Positions 6,298-12,424 of a stretch of DNA of 14,236 nt are shown one piece after another. Below the pieces are notes generated by a model. The model saw only the letters and a program-made list of their open reading frames with translations. It was not told the DNA's origin and did no database searches. The stretch is from Candidatus Nanopelagicales bacterium. GTDB lineage: Bacteria; Actinomycetota; Actinomycetes; Nanopelagicales; Nanopelagicaceae. A program made the position numbers and the translations under genes. Within the stretch, counting starts at the first letter, position 1. Each line of letters begins with the position of its first letter. Location of the stretch: positions 1 to 14,236 of the forward strand of contig JAURJF010000024.1 of assembly GCA_030832365.1 (NCBI GenBank), read 5' to 3'.

Positions 6298-6767
6298 TGG
6301 AGAAAATTAGGGCAGAGATAGTAGATACTGGCATTGAGCTTTTCTATAAAACCCAGTTAGAGATTAAAGCGCCAGCCAAAGTTATTTTTGATCTCATTGC
6401 TGACCCCAAAAATCATCAAAAAATCGATGGCTCAGGGATGCTAAAGGGCGAACTCAAAGCTCCAGATCGGCTTCATCTTGGAGCTAGCTTTGGGATGAAG
6501 ATGAAATATGTTATTCCCTACATTATCAAGAATCATGTAGTTGAGTTTGAAGAGAATAAATCTCTTGCCTGGCGCCATCTGATGCATAATGTATGGCGCT
6601 ATGAGCTTAAAGAGCTAGATCCAAAAACTACACTTGTTATCCAAACTTGGGATGGCAGAAAAGCAAGATCTAAATGGTGGGTAAGTGATTCCTATAAATG
6701 GGCGCCAAGGGCGATGGCTAAAACCCTGGTTAGATTAAAGGAATTGGCAGAGAAGAAAGTCAGCTAA
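6297..6767 (+). CDS. SRPBCC-fold protein, last gene of the ctaCDF operon
   Basis: A 156-residue soluble protein with the SRPBCC (START/polyketide cyclase-like) pattern: an opening beta strand and helix with LEIKAPAKVIFDLIADPKNHQKID (about 21-44), a beta-rich middle containing VVEFEENKSLAWRHL (about 82-96) and YELKELDPKTTLVIQTWD (about 101-118), and a long C-terminal helix (about 136-155, AMAKTLVRLKELAEK). Such proteins form a hydrophobic cavity that binds lipids or other small molecules. No catalytic motif is apparent and the ligand is unknown. Its ATG shares one base with the ctaF stop, so it is expressed with the oxidase. A link to haem, lipid or quinone handling is possible but rests on position only. 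Similar proteins are sometimes labelled dimethyladenosine transferase by annotation drift; no methyltransferase motif is present. Confidence 0.75.
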   Translation: MEKIRAEIVDTGIELFYKTQLEIKAPAKVIFDLIADPKNHQKIDGSGMLKGELKAPDRLHLGASFGMKMKYVIPYIIKNHVVEFEENKSLAWRHLMHNVWRYELKELDPKTTLVIQTWDGRKARSKWWVSDSYKWAPRAMAKTLVRLKELAEKKVS

Positions 6768-6785
6768 ATAAAAGCAAGACAAAAA

Positions 6786-8378
6786 CTAGTGGTGTCCGCC
6801 TTCGAGCTCTTTAACATCATTTGCTGTTGGTTTAGCAATCTGCTCTGCTTGAGAGCGAGATAGACGAGAGCGAATTTTTGATCGGATGGCCTTTGGATTT
6901 CTAACGCCATATTCATTGCTTAGGTTTGCCTCTAGCGCTGGCAATTGCTCATGCTGGGTTAGAAGGTATGCCTTCTCTGGAGTTAAGGGTTCATGGACTT
7001 CAATAAATTCTCCATGAGGCAGCATTACAAGTCGGCCAGTTTCCTTGCCGTGGAGCACAAGCTCGCGATCAGCTCTCTGTAGTGATAGACAGATTCGCTT
7101 GGTAATGACAAAGGCAAGTGGTGGCAGAACAATTACGCCGATACGAGAGAACCACATAATCTGATTAATTGATAGATCAAAGTGAGTGGCAAGGAGATCA
7201 TTACCGCCGTTAATTAGCGTGACCAACATAAAGGTAATAGACATCGCTCCAAGAGCAGTTCTGTTAGGTGCATTCCTTGGACGATCTAGTAGGTGATGTT
7301 CGCGCTTATCTCCAGTTATCCAACTTTCAATAAATGGATAGAGCGCCATTCCAGTGAAGATAATTCCTGGAATTATTAAACCTGGAATCAAAATATTTAA
7401 TGAGAGCGTGTATCCAAAGATATATGCCTCAAGCGGTGGAGCCATACGAACCAGGCCATCAAGCCATCCCATATACCAATCGGGCTGCGAGCCTGCGCCG
7501 ATTTGTCCCGGGTTATAAGGCCCATAGATCCAAATTGGATTAATCGATGCCACAGCGCCAAGAAATGCTGTTACGCCAAAGACGATAAAGAAGAAGCCGC
7601 CAGCCTTAGCCATATAAGTAGGCATTAGGGGATAGCCAACAACGTTCTTCTCAGTTCTTCCAGGGCCTGGATATTGAGTGTGCTTCTGGTACCAAACCAG
7701 CATTAAGTGCACAGTAATGAGGGCTAAGAAAATACCTGGTAGCAAGAGGATATGAACGACATAGATTCTCTGGATAAACATCTCACCTGGGAAGGCTCCG
7801 CCAAATATAAAGAACGATAGATATGAACCAACAACTGGAATAGCTTGAATTATTGCTTCAGCAATTCTGATTCCAGTTCCGGAGAGAAGATCATCTGGAA
7901 GTGAGTAGCCAAGGAAACCTTCAACAATTCCAAGAGTTAGGAGTCCAACTCCAATGATCCAGTTAAATTCTCTTGGCTTTCTAAATGCTCCAGTGAAGAA
8001 AACACGCATTAGGTGAGCAACCATTGCTGCCATAAAAATGAGCGCTGCCCAGTGATGAATCTGGCGCATTAATAGCCCACCTCGAACATCAAAGGAGATG
8101 TGAAGGGAAGAGGCATAGGCCGCGCTCATCTTCAAACCAGAGAGCGGTTGATAGGAGCCTTCATACTCAACTTCGCGCATTGATGGGTCATACCAGAAAG
8201 TTAAGAAGGTTCCAGAGAGCAATAAAATAATAAATGAGTAGAGAACAATCTCACCGAGCATAAATGACCAGTGATCTGGGAAAACTTTAGTTAGAGTCTT
8301 CTTCAGCCATTTAGCAGAGCCAGTACGTTCATCGACGTAATTGGCTACTTGGCCAGCAACTCTCTCTCTTGCGCTCAT
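6786..8378 (-). CDS. qcrB: Cytochrome bc1 complex cytochrome b subunit
   Basis: QcrB holds haems bL and bH and the two quinone sites of the actinobacterial bc1 complex; it oxidises menaquinol and passes electrons to QcrA. The 530-residue protein is a typical long actinobacterial form. Paired haem ligands are H108 or H109 in RQIHHW with H209 (YVVHILLLP), and H122 (VAHLMRVFF) with H224 (ITVHLMLVW). PDWY (299-302) takes the place of PEWY at the quinol-oxidation site, as is usual in Actinobacteria. Four further membrane helices follow, then a hydrophilic C-terminal extension of about 100 residues ending in GGHH. The ATG overlaps the qcrA stop by one base (TAATG). The 3' end faces the SRPBCC gene with an 18-bp gap in which no hairpin is seen. 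Confidence 0.98.
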   Translation of the reverse strand: MSARERVAGQVANYVDERTGSAKWLKKTLTKVFPDHWSFMLGEIVLYSFIILLLSGTFLTFWYDPSMREVEYEGSYQPLSGLKMSAAYASSLHISFDVRGGLLMRQIHHWAALIFMAAMVAHLMRVFFTGAFRKPREFNWIIGVGLLTLGIVEGFLGYSLPDDLLSGTGIRIAEAIIQAIPVVGSYLSFFIFGGAFPGEMFIQRIYVVHILLLPGIFLALITVHLMLVWYQKHTQYPGPGRTEKNVVGYPLMPTYMAKAGGFFFIVFGVTAFLGAVASINPIWIYGPYNPGQIGAGSQPDWYMGWLDGLVRMAPPLEAYIFGYTLSLNILIPGLIIPGIIFTGMALYPFIESWITGDKREHHLLDRPRNAPNRTALGAMSITFMLVTLINGGNDLLATHFDLSINQIMWFSRIGVIVLPPLAFVITKRICLSLQRADRELVLHGKETGRLVMLPHGEFIEVHEPLTPEKAYLLTQHEQLPALEANLSNEYGVRNPKAIRSKIRSRLSRSQAEQIAKPTANDVKELEGGHH

Positions 8379-9370
8379 TACTTATTCCGCCCCCAGAAAC
8401 TTGGTCCAACTGGCTCACTAAATGGCTGCTTTGCCACTAGATAGCCTTGGCTATCAACTGTGATGGCTAATTGTGGCAGGGGTCGGGCAGATGGTCCAAA
8501 GATAACTTTTGCAGCTCTTGTCACATCAAAGGTTGATTGATGACATGGACAGAGTAGATGCTTTGTAGTCTGCTCGTAGAGTGCTACCGCACATCCCATA
8601 TGTGAGCAGATCTTTGAAAAAGCGATGATTCCTTCATAAGTCCATGAAAGGCGCTCAGCATCCAAGTTAAATTCTTCAGGGCGGATACGGATCAAAAGAA
8701 CAGAATCCTTTGCGATGTCATCTAAGTGGCGAACTTTCCCGGCAGGTAGTTCAGGTTGAACTTGAGCAACACCGCCAACCTCAAGATCTGAGGGGCGAAT
8801 CGGGCGATCTCCTGGATCGGTGACAAGTCTGGTTCCAGATTTCCAATTTGTCTCTTTCTGGTCATTACCTGGAAGTGGTCCAAGGTCTCCAAGAAGCAGA
8901 ACAGGAGAGATGCCAACTAGACCAAGTGAGAGCAGCATCGTTCGCTTAATAAAGGGGCGGCGACCAAGGCCTGCCTCATTTGCGCGGTCTTTAACCGTTG
9001 AGACAAAGTCCTCGCGATCTTCATCTTTGGAGCGCTGTTCTTTGCGGTAATCAATTACCTCGTGATCTGGCATAAGAGTCTTTGCCCAATGCACTGCCGC
9101 CATACCAATAAAGAAGAGCGCCATTGCAAGACCAAGGCCCAAAAATAGTTGATGGGCATTTGTGCTTCCTAGTACTGGAACAAAAATAAAAGCATCTTCA
9201 TCAATTCCTAAGTAAGCGTATACAAATAGCAAAGTGCCTAGTACTGAGAAGAGAAATAAAATTCCAACTTGTCGCTCTGCCTTTTTTGCAGCCTTAACAT
9301 CAACATCTGCTTTGCGATGAATATGCTCTGGAAGTCCTGGGTCAGAAAGTGGGGCTAACTCTTTGCTCAT
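8378..9370 (-). CDS. qcrA: Cytochrome bc1 complex Rieske iron-sulfur subunit
   Basis: QcrA takes one electron from menaquinol through a 2Fe-2S cluster and hands it to QcrC. The 330-residue protein has the actinobacterial layout: a long cytoplasmic N-terminus, three membrane segments (about 35-55, 72-94 and 143-162; the third preceded by RRPFIKR) and a C-terminal Rieske domain outside. Cluster ligands are seen in CSHMGC (255-260: C255, H257) and CPCHQSTF (274-281: C274, H277), and C260/C276 form the usual disulfide. Mitochondrial and proteobacterial Rieske proteins have only one membrane helix. The ATG lies 4 nt after the qcrC stop, with GGTAG 4 nt upstream as a weak ribosome-binding site. It is expressed from the ctaE promoter. 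Confidence 0.97.
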   Translation of the reverse strand: MSKELAPLSDPGLPEHIHRKADVDVKAAKKAERQVGILFLFSVLGTLLFVYAYLGIDEDAFIFVPVLGSTNAHQLFLGLGLAMALFFIGMAAVHWAKTLMPDHEVIDYRKEQRSKDEDREDFVSTVKDRANEAGLGRRPFIKRTMLLSLGLVGISPVLLLGDLGPLPGNDQKETNWKSGTRLVTDPGDRPIRPSDLEVGGVAQVQPELPAGKVRHLDDIAKDSVLLIRIRPEEFNLDAERLSWTYEGIIAFSKICSHMGCAVALYEQTTKHLLCPCHQSTFDVTRAAKVIFGPSARPLPQLAITVDSQGYLVAKQPFSEPVGPSFWGRNK

Positions 9371-9374
9371 CTAT

Positions 9375-10169
9375 CTACCGAGCCTTTGCTGTTAGCCATA
9401 CTGCCACGCCAATTAATAGACCAAGTCCTAATACCCAGCCAACAAGACCTTCAGTGACTGGGCCAACTCGACCAAGTGCTGCGCCGCCAAGTTGTGGCTC
9501 TGTCTCAGCATGTTTGATCCATTTGATAACTGAGAGTTTTTCTTGTGGAGTCAAAATAGTTTCAGAGAAAACTGGCATAGCCTGCGGGCCAGTGATCATC
9601 GCTTCATAAATATGTTTTACTTCAACTCCCATAACCGTTGGGGCATATTTTCCTTGGGTGAGCGCTCCACCTTGTCCAGCTAAGTTATGACACATTGCGC
9701 AGTTATTTCTAAATAGCTCGCCGCCCTGCGCCATATTTCCATCGCGCTCCCAAGCAAGCTCTTCATTGGTGACAGCAGCTGGTCCAGGGGCTAAAGATGC
9801 GACATAAGCGGCTAAAGCAGCAACTTCTTGATCGTTATAAACCGGCTCCTTTCTAGCAATCTGCTGACTCATATCAGCAACTGGCATACGCCCGGTTGCT
9901 ACTTGAAAATCAACAGAGGCAGCTCCAACGCCAATTAGTGATGGACCAACTCCAGCGCCCTCTGCATTTAAGCCATGACAGGAGGAGCAACCACGAGCAA
10001 ATATCTCTTTACCTTCAGCGATTAAAGTGGCTTTGTCGGATTGTGAAAGTGTGGCCTGCTCTGTAACTGCTTGCGCAGCGCTATAGGTAAGTCCGGCAAA
10101 AAGTAGTGCGCCTAGTAGAAGTAACGGGCCAGCAAATCTATGGCGTCGATACTTTGAAATAAATCTCAT
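9375..10169 (-). CDS. qcrC: Cytochrome bc1 complex diheme cytochrome c subunit
   Basis: QcrC replaces cytochrome c1 and the mobile cytochrome c by having two c-type haem domains that carry electrons from the Rieske centre straight to CuA of CtaC. The 264-residue protein has a basic start (RFISKYRRHRF), an N-terminal signal/anchor helix (about 13-33), haem motif one CSSCH (61-65) with axial Met in GRMPVAD (M95), haem motif two CAMCH (157-161) with an axial Met in QAMPVF, and a C-terminal membrane anchor (about 239-260). Its presence with aa3 genes and no soluble cytochrome c indicates a bc1-aa3 supercomplex. The ATG abuts the ctaE TAG, and GGTGG lies 5 nt upstream. Haem attachment needs a cytochrome c maturation system encoded elsewhere. 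Confidence 0.97.
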   Translation of the reverse strand: MRFISKYRRHRFAGPLLLLGALLFAGLTYSAAQAVTEQATLSQSDKATLIAEGKEIFARGCSSCHGLNAEGAGVGPSLIGVGAASVDFQVATGRMPVADMSQQIARKEPVYNDQEVAALAAYVASLAPGPAAVTNEELAWERDGNMAQGGELFRNNCAMCHNLAGQGGALTQGKYAPTVMGVEVKHIYEAMITGPQAMPVFSETILTPQEKLSVIKWIKHAETEPQLGGAALGRVGPVTEGLVGWVLGLGLLIGVAVWLTAKAR

Positions 10170-10796
10170 CTATGCCACCAGATAAATCGCCGAGAATAAA
10201 GCAATCCAGACAATGTCTACAAAGTGCCAGTAGTAAGAAACAACGATCGCTGTCGTTGCTTGTGAGTGGCCAAAGCGACGAGCTTTAGAGACTCGAATCA
10301 TTACGATAAGAAAGGCAATCAGACCACCAGTTACGTGAAGGCCATGAAACCCAGTTGCTAGATAAAATACTGAACCATAAGCAGCAGACGAAATGGTTAA
10401 ACCTTCATGAACTAGTTCTGCATATTCATATACTTGTCCGCCAATAAAAAATGCGCCCATAACAAATGTCAGAGCAAACCATTCCCGCATTCCCCATTTT
10501 GAAAGTTGTAGTAGGGACCCCGTGCGTGCATTTTGAAAACGCTCAGCTGCAAAGACGCCGAACTGGCAGGTTACCGAGGAGAGAACTAATACAGTGGTGT
10601 TAAGGGCGGAGAATGGAATATTCAACATCTCCACGCCCTGACCCCAGATAATAGGGCCTTGCACAGATCGAGTTGTGAAATACATAGCAAAGAGAGCGGC
10701 GAAGAACATCAACTCACTTGAGAGCCAGACGATGGTTCCAACAGCAACGATATTTGGGCGATTCAATCTAGGTGGTGTGGAGACTGCGCTACTCAT
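10170..10796 (-). CDS. ctaE: Cytochrome c oxidase subunit III
   Basis: CtaE is the third core subunit of the aa3 oxidase; it stabilises CtaD near the D-channel entrance and binds lipid. The 208-residue protein has five predicted membrane helices, as in Actinobacteria, rather than the seven of mitochondria. Family marks are SSELMFFAALFAMYFTTR (26-43), the GFHGLHVTGG block (about 149-158) and the final HFVDIVWIALFSAIYL. It is the first gene of ctaE-qcrC-qcrA-qcrB, separate from and convergent with ctaC-ctaD-ctaF, so oxidase subunits come from two transcripts. The start at ATG 10794-10796 has a -10-like hexamer 7 nt upstream. Confidence 0.97.
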   Translation of the reverse strand: MSSAVSTPPRLNRPNIVAVGTIVWLSSELMFFAALFAMYFTTRSVQGPIIWGQGVEMLNIPFSALNTTVLVLSSVTCQFGVFAAERFQNARTGSLLQLSKWGMREWFALTFVMGAFFIGGQVYEYAELVHEGLTISSAAYGSVFYLATGFHGLHVTGGLIAFLIVMIRVSKARRFGHSQATTAIVVSYYWHFVDIVWIALFSAIYLVA

Positions 10797-10803
10797 AGAG
10801 GGG

Positions 10804-10809
10804 ATTATT
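10804..10809 (-). promoter_or_regulatory. Predicted -10 element of ctaE-qcrCAB operon (leaderless)
   Basis: On the minus strand AATAAT is followed by 7 nt (CCCCTCT) and the ctaE ATG. It lacks the leading T of the consensus and no -35 is seen. The -35 position is instead occupied by one arm of the inverted repeat at 10818-10832. Confidence 0.4.
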
Positions 10810-10817
10810 CCTGAAAT

Positions 10818-10832
10818 GAGGGCAATACCCTC
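10818..10832. repeat. Inverted repeat upstream of ctaE, possible operator
   Basis: GAGGG-CAATA-CCCTC is a perfect 5-bp inverted repeat with a 5-nt centre. Relative to the predicted ctaE -10 element it covers the spacer and the -35 position, a normal place for an operator controlling the ctaE-qcrCAB operon. It lacks a T tract on either strand and no transcript needs ending here, so a terminator is less likely. No regulator is identified. Confidence 0.3.
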
Positions 10833-10923
10833 TCTTTGAAGGGGTAAATAAGATAGGTATAGCGGTGAAACGCATCACGGGATATTGGCTCAGATTGAGC
10901 GAAGGGATAAGTCAGTAAACCCC
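10833..10923. other. Rest of the ctaE / receiver-domain intergenic region
   Basis: The 143-bp gap between the divergent ctaE and receiver-domain genes is the longest in the window. Besides the inverted repeat and the two -10 candidates it holds a second perfect short palindrome, GCTCA-GAT-TGAGC (10888-10900), 23 bp before the -10 of the receiver gene. No open frame with a plausible start or RNA gene is recognised. Confidence 0.3.
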
Positions 10924-10929
10924 TAGAAT
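10924..10929 (+). promoter_or_regulatory. Predicted -10 element of the receiver-domain/trpD unit
   Basis: TAGAAT fits TANNNT and lies 10 nt before ATG 10940, so a transcript starting near 10936 would have a leader of only about 3-4 nt. No -35 element is clear. It probably also serves trpD, which follows 18 nt after the first gene. Confidence 0.4.
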
Positions 10930-10939
10930 TACCTTAATT

Positions 10940-11350
10940 ATGGAGACCAGCCAGAAAACCCTAAAAATCGCGCTTTACTCAGATGATTCAAGCGTACGAT
11001 CTAGCGTAATAACCGCTCTGGGTAAGCAAATCTCTCAAGATCTAGGCGCTCATAAGATTCTAGAATTTGCTACCGCTAAGGCCTTACGAATGGCTGTCGA
11101 TTCTGGTGCGAATTTTGATCTCTTTATTCTTGATGGCGAAGCAGTCCCTGAAGGCGGGCTGGGGGTTGCAAAACAATTAAAGGATGAAGTCTTTAATTGC
11201 GGCGTAGTTATCGTCTTGGTGGCACGAAGTTCTGATGCCTGGCTTGCTGGTTGGTCTAGAGCAGAGGGAGTCATTACTCATCCGATTGATCCCTTTACTC
11301 TTGCAAAAAATGTTGCAGAAATTCTTGCTAAAAATCCAGTTGCTTCTTAA
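10940..11350 (+). CDS. Stand-alone receiver-like domain protein (degenerate response regulator)
   Basis: The 136-residue protein looks like a single receiver (REC) domain with no output domain. It has an acidic pair at the end of the first strand (D15, D16 in LYSDD), a likely phospho-acceptor D65 in FDLFILDGEAVPEGGL, a fourth strand GVVIVLVARSS (88-98), and THPIDPFTLAKNVAEIL (113-129), where the fifth strand and last helix belong. Two switch residues differ from active receivers: the Ser/Thr at the end of strand four is V94, and the conserved Lys before Pro is H114. Phosphorylation switching is therefore doubtful; it may be a binding module. No histidine kinase is nearby. It lies 18 nt before trpD and divergent from ctaE. 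The fold call rests on pattern only. Confidence 0.65.
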   Translation: METSQKTLKIALYSDDSSVRSSVITALGKQISQDLGAHKILEFATAKALRMAVDSGANFDLFILDGEAVPEGGLGVAKQLKDEVFNCGVVIVLVARSSDAWLAGWSRAEGVITHPIDPFTLAKNVAEILAKNPVAS

Positions 11351-11368
11351 GTAAGAGCTAGAGCGATC

Positions 11369-12424
11369 ATGGACCTCACTGTTTCTTGGGATGAGATAGT
11401 TGAGAAATTAACAGCTAAGCAAGATTTATCTGACCTGGAAATTACTTGGGCAATGGCTCAAATTCTTGATGGCCTTGCAACTAATGATCAGATTAAGAGT
11501 TTTCTCCTCCTGCTAAAGGCAAAAGGCGAGAAGCCAAGTGAAGTTAGAGCCCTTGTTGATGTGATGTATCAAAGAGGTGTAGCAATTGATATCCCTGATC
11601 GCGCTGTCGACATAGTGGGAACTGGGGGAGATGGCGCATCTACAATTAATATATCAACAACTGCTGCCATCATCACAACCGCTGCAGGAGCAAGAACGAT
11701 TAAGCATGGCAACCGCGCAGCAAGTTCAAAGAGTGGAGCAGCAGATTTATTAGAGGCCCTTGGAATTGATATCTCTCTCGGGGCTAAGCAGGTCCAGGAG
11801 TGTGTAAGAAAAATTGGAATTGGTTTTGCATTTGCCCCGGTCTTCCACCCTGCAATGAAGAATGCAGCCAGTGCAAGGAAGGAGCTAGCGACGCCCACAA
11901 TTTTCAACATTCTTGGCCCGCTTGCCAATCCCGCAAAGCCAAAGGCGGTGGCTATTGGCGTTGCTAGAGCTGAGTTATTAGAGCTTGTTGCAACAGTTCT
12001 CGCCGAGCGCGATTGCGATGGTTTTATCTTTAGGGGCGATGATGGCTTAGATGAAATTTCGCTCAGTACAACCAGTGCGGTTTATCAGATAAATAAAGGC
12101 GAGATAAGCAAGGAGATTTTTGATCCAAGCGAGCTAGGCCTGGAACGAATCGGTATAGATGAGTTAAGAGGCGGTACACCTAGCGAAAATGCGGATATCA
12201 CAAGAGCTATTTTTGCTGGCAAAGGTGGTCCTTATCGCCAAGCAGTTTTACTAAATGCGGCAGTTGCAATTGCAGCATTTAAGGCAGATTTTCATCTAGG
12301 TATTACCCAGCAATTTGCGAATGGATATACCTTGGCAAAACAAGCCGTTGATTCCGGAGCAGCAGCTCAATTAGTTGAGCGCTGGGCAAATCTATCTACC
12401 GAATTAGCAAAATCTTCCTTATAG
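11369..12424 (+). CDS. trpD: Anthranilate phosphoribosyltransferase
   Basis: TrpD joins anthranilate and phosphoribosyl pyrophosphate, the second step of the tryptophan branch, in the cytosol. The 351-residue protein has an N-terminal helical domain, the PRPP-binding GTGGDG (84-89), NISTTAA (94-100), KHGNRAASSKSGAADLLEALG (112-132) and the later metal-binding DGLDEISL block (about residues 225-232). All catalytic motifs look intact. No other trp gene is present; an isolated trpD near ctaE is usual in Actinobacteria. The ATG at 11369 lacks a strong ribosome-binding site (only AGAG is upstream). The last 58 nt overlap the convergent exonuclease fusion gene. Confidence 0.97.
   Translation: MDLTVSWDEIVEKLTAKQDLSDLEITWAMAQILDGLATNDQIKSFLLLLKAKGEKPSEVRALVDVMYQRGVAIDIPDRAVDIVGTGGDGASTINISTTAAIITTAAGARTIKHGNRAASSKSGAADLLEALGIDISLGAKQVQECVRKIGIGFAFAPVFHPAMKNAASARKELATPTIFNILGPLANPAKPKAVAIGVARAELLELVATVLAERDCDGFIFRGDDGLDEISLSTTSAVYQINKGEISKEIFDPSELGLERIGIDELRGGTPSENADITRAIFAGKGGPYRQAVLLNAAVAIAAFKADFHLGITQQFANGYTLAKQAVDSGAAAQLVERWANLSTELAKSSL

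Noticed and set aside
6768..6785. Possible terminator between the convergent SRPBCC and qcrB genes
   Set aside because: The 18-bp gap is A-rich on the plus strand but no stem-loop could be found around it.
8722..9609. Frames antisense or out of phase to qcrA and qcrC
   Set aside because: They lie over genes with intact Rieske and haem motifs; no start signal or family resemblance.
10858..10876. TATAGCGGTGAAACGC resembles a conserved 16S rRNA segment (GTAGCGGTGAAATGC)
   Set aside because: Only about ten contiguous bases match and flanking sequence does not continue as rRNA; treated as coincidence.
11050..11928. Minus-strand frames opposite the receiver gene and trpD
   Set aside because: trpD motifs are complete on the plus strand; the reverse frames look like codon-bias shadows.
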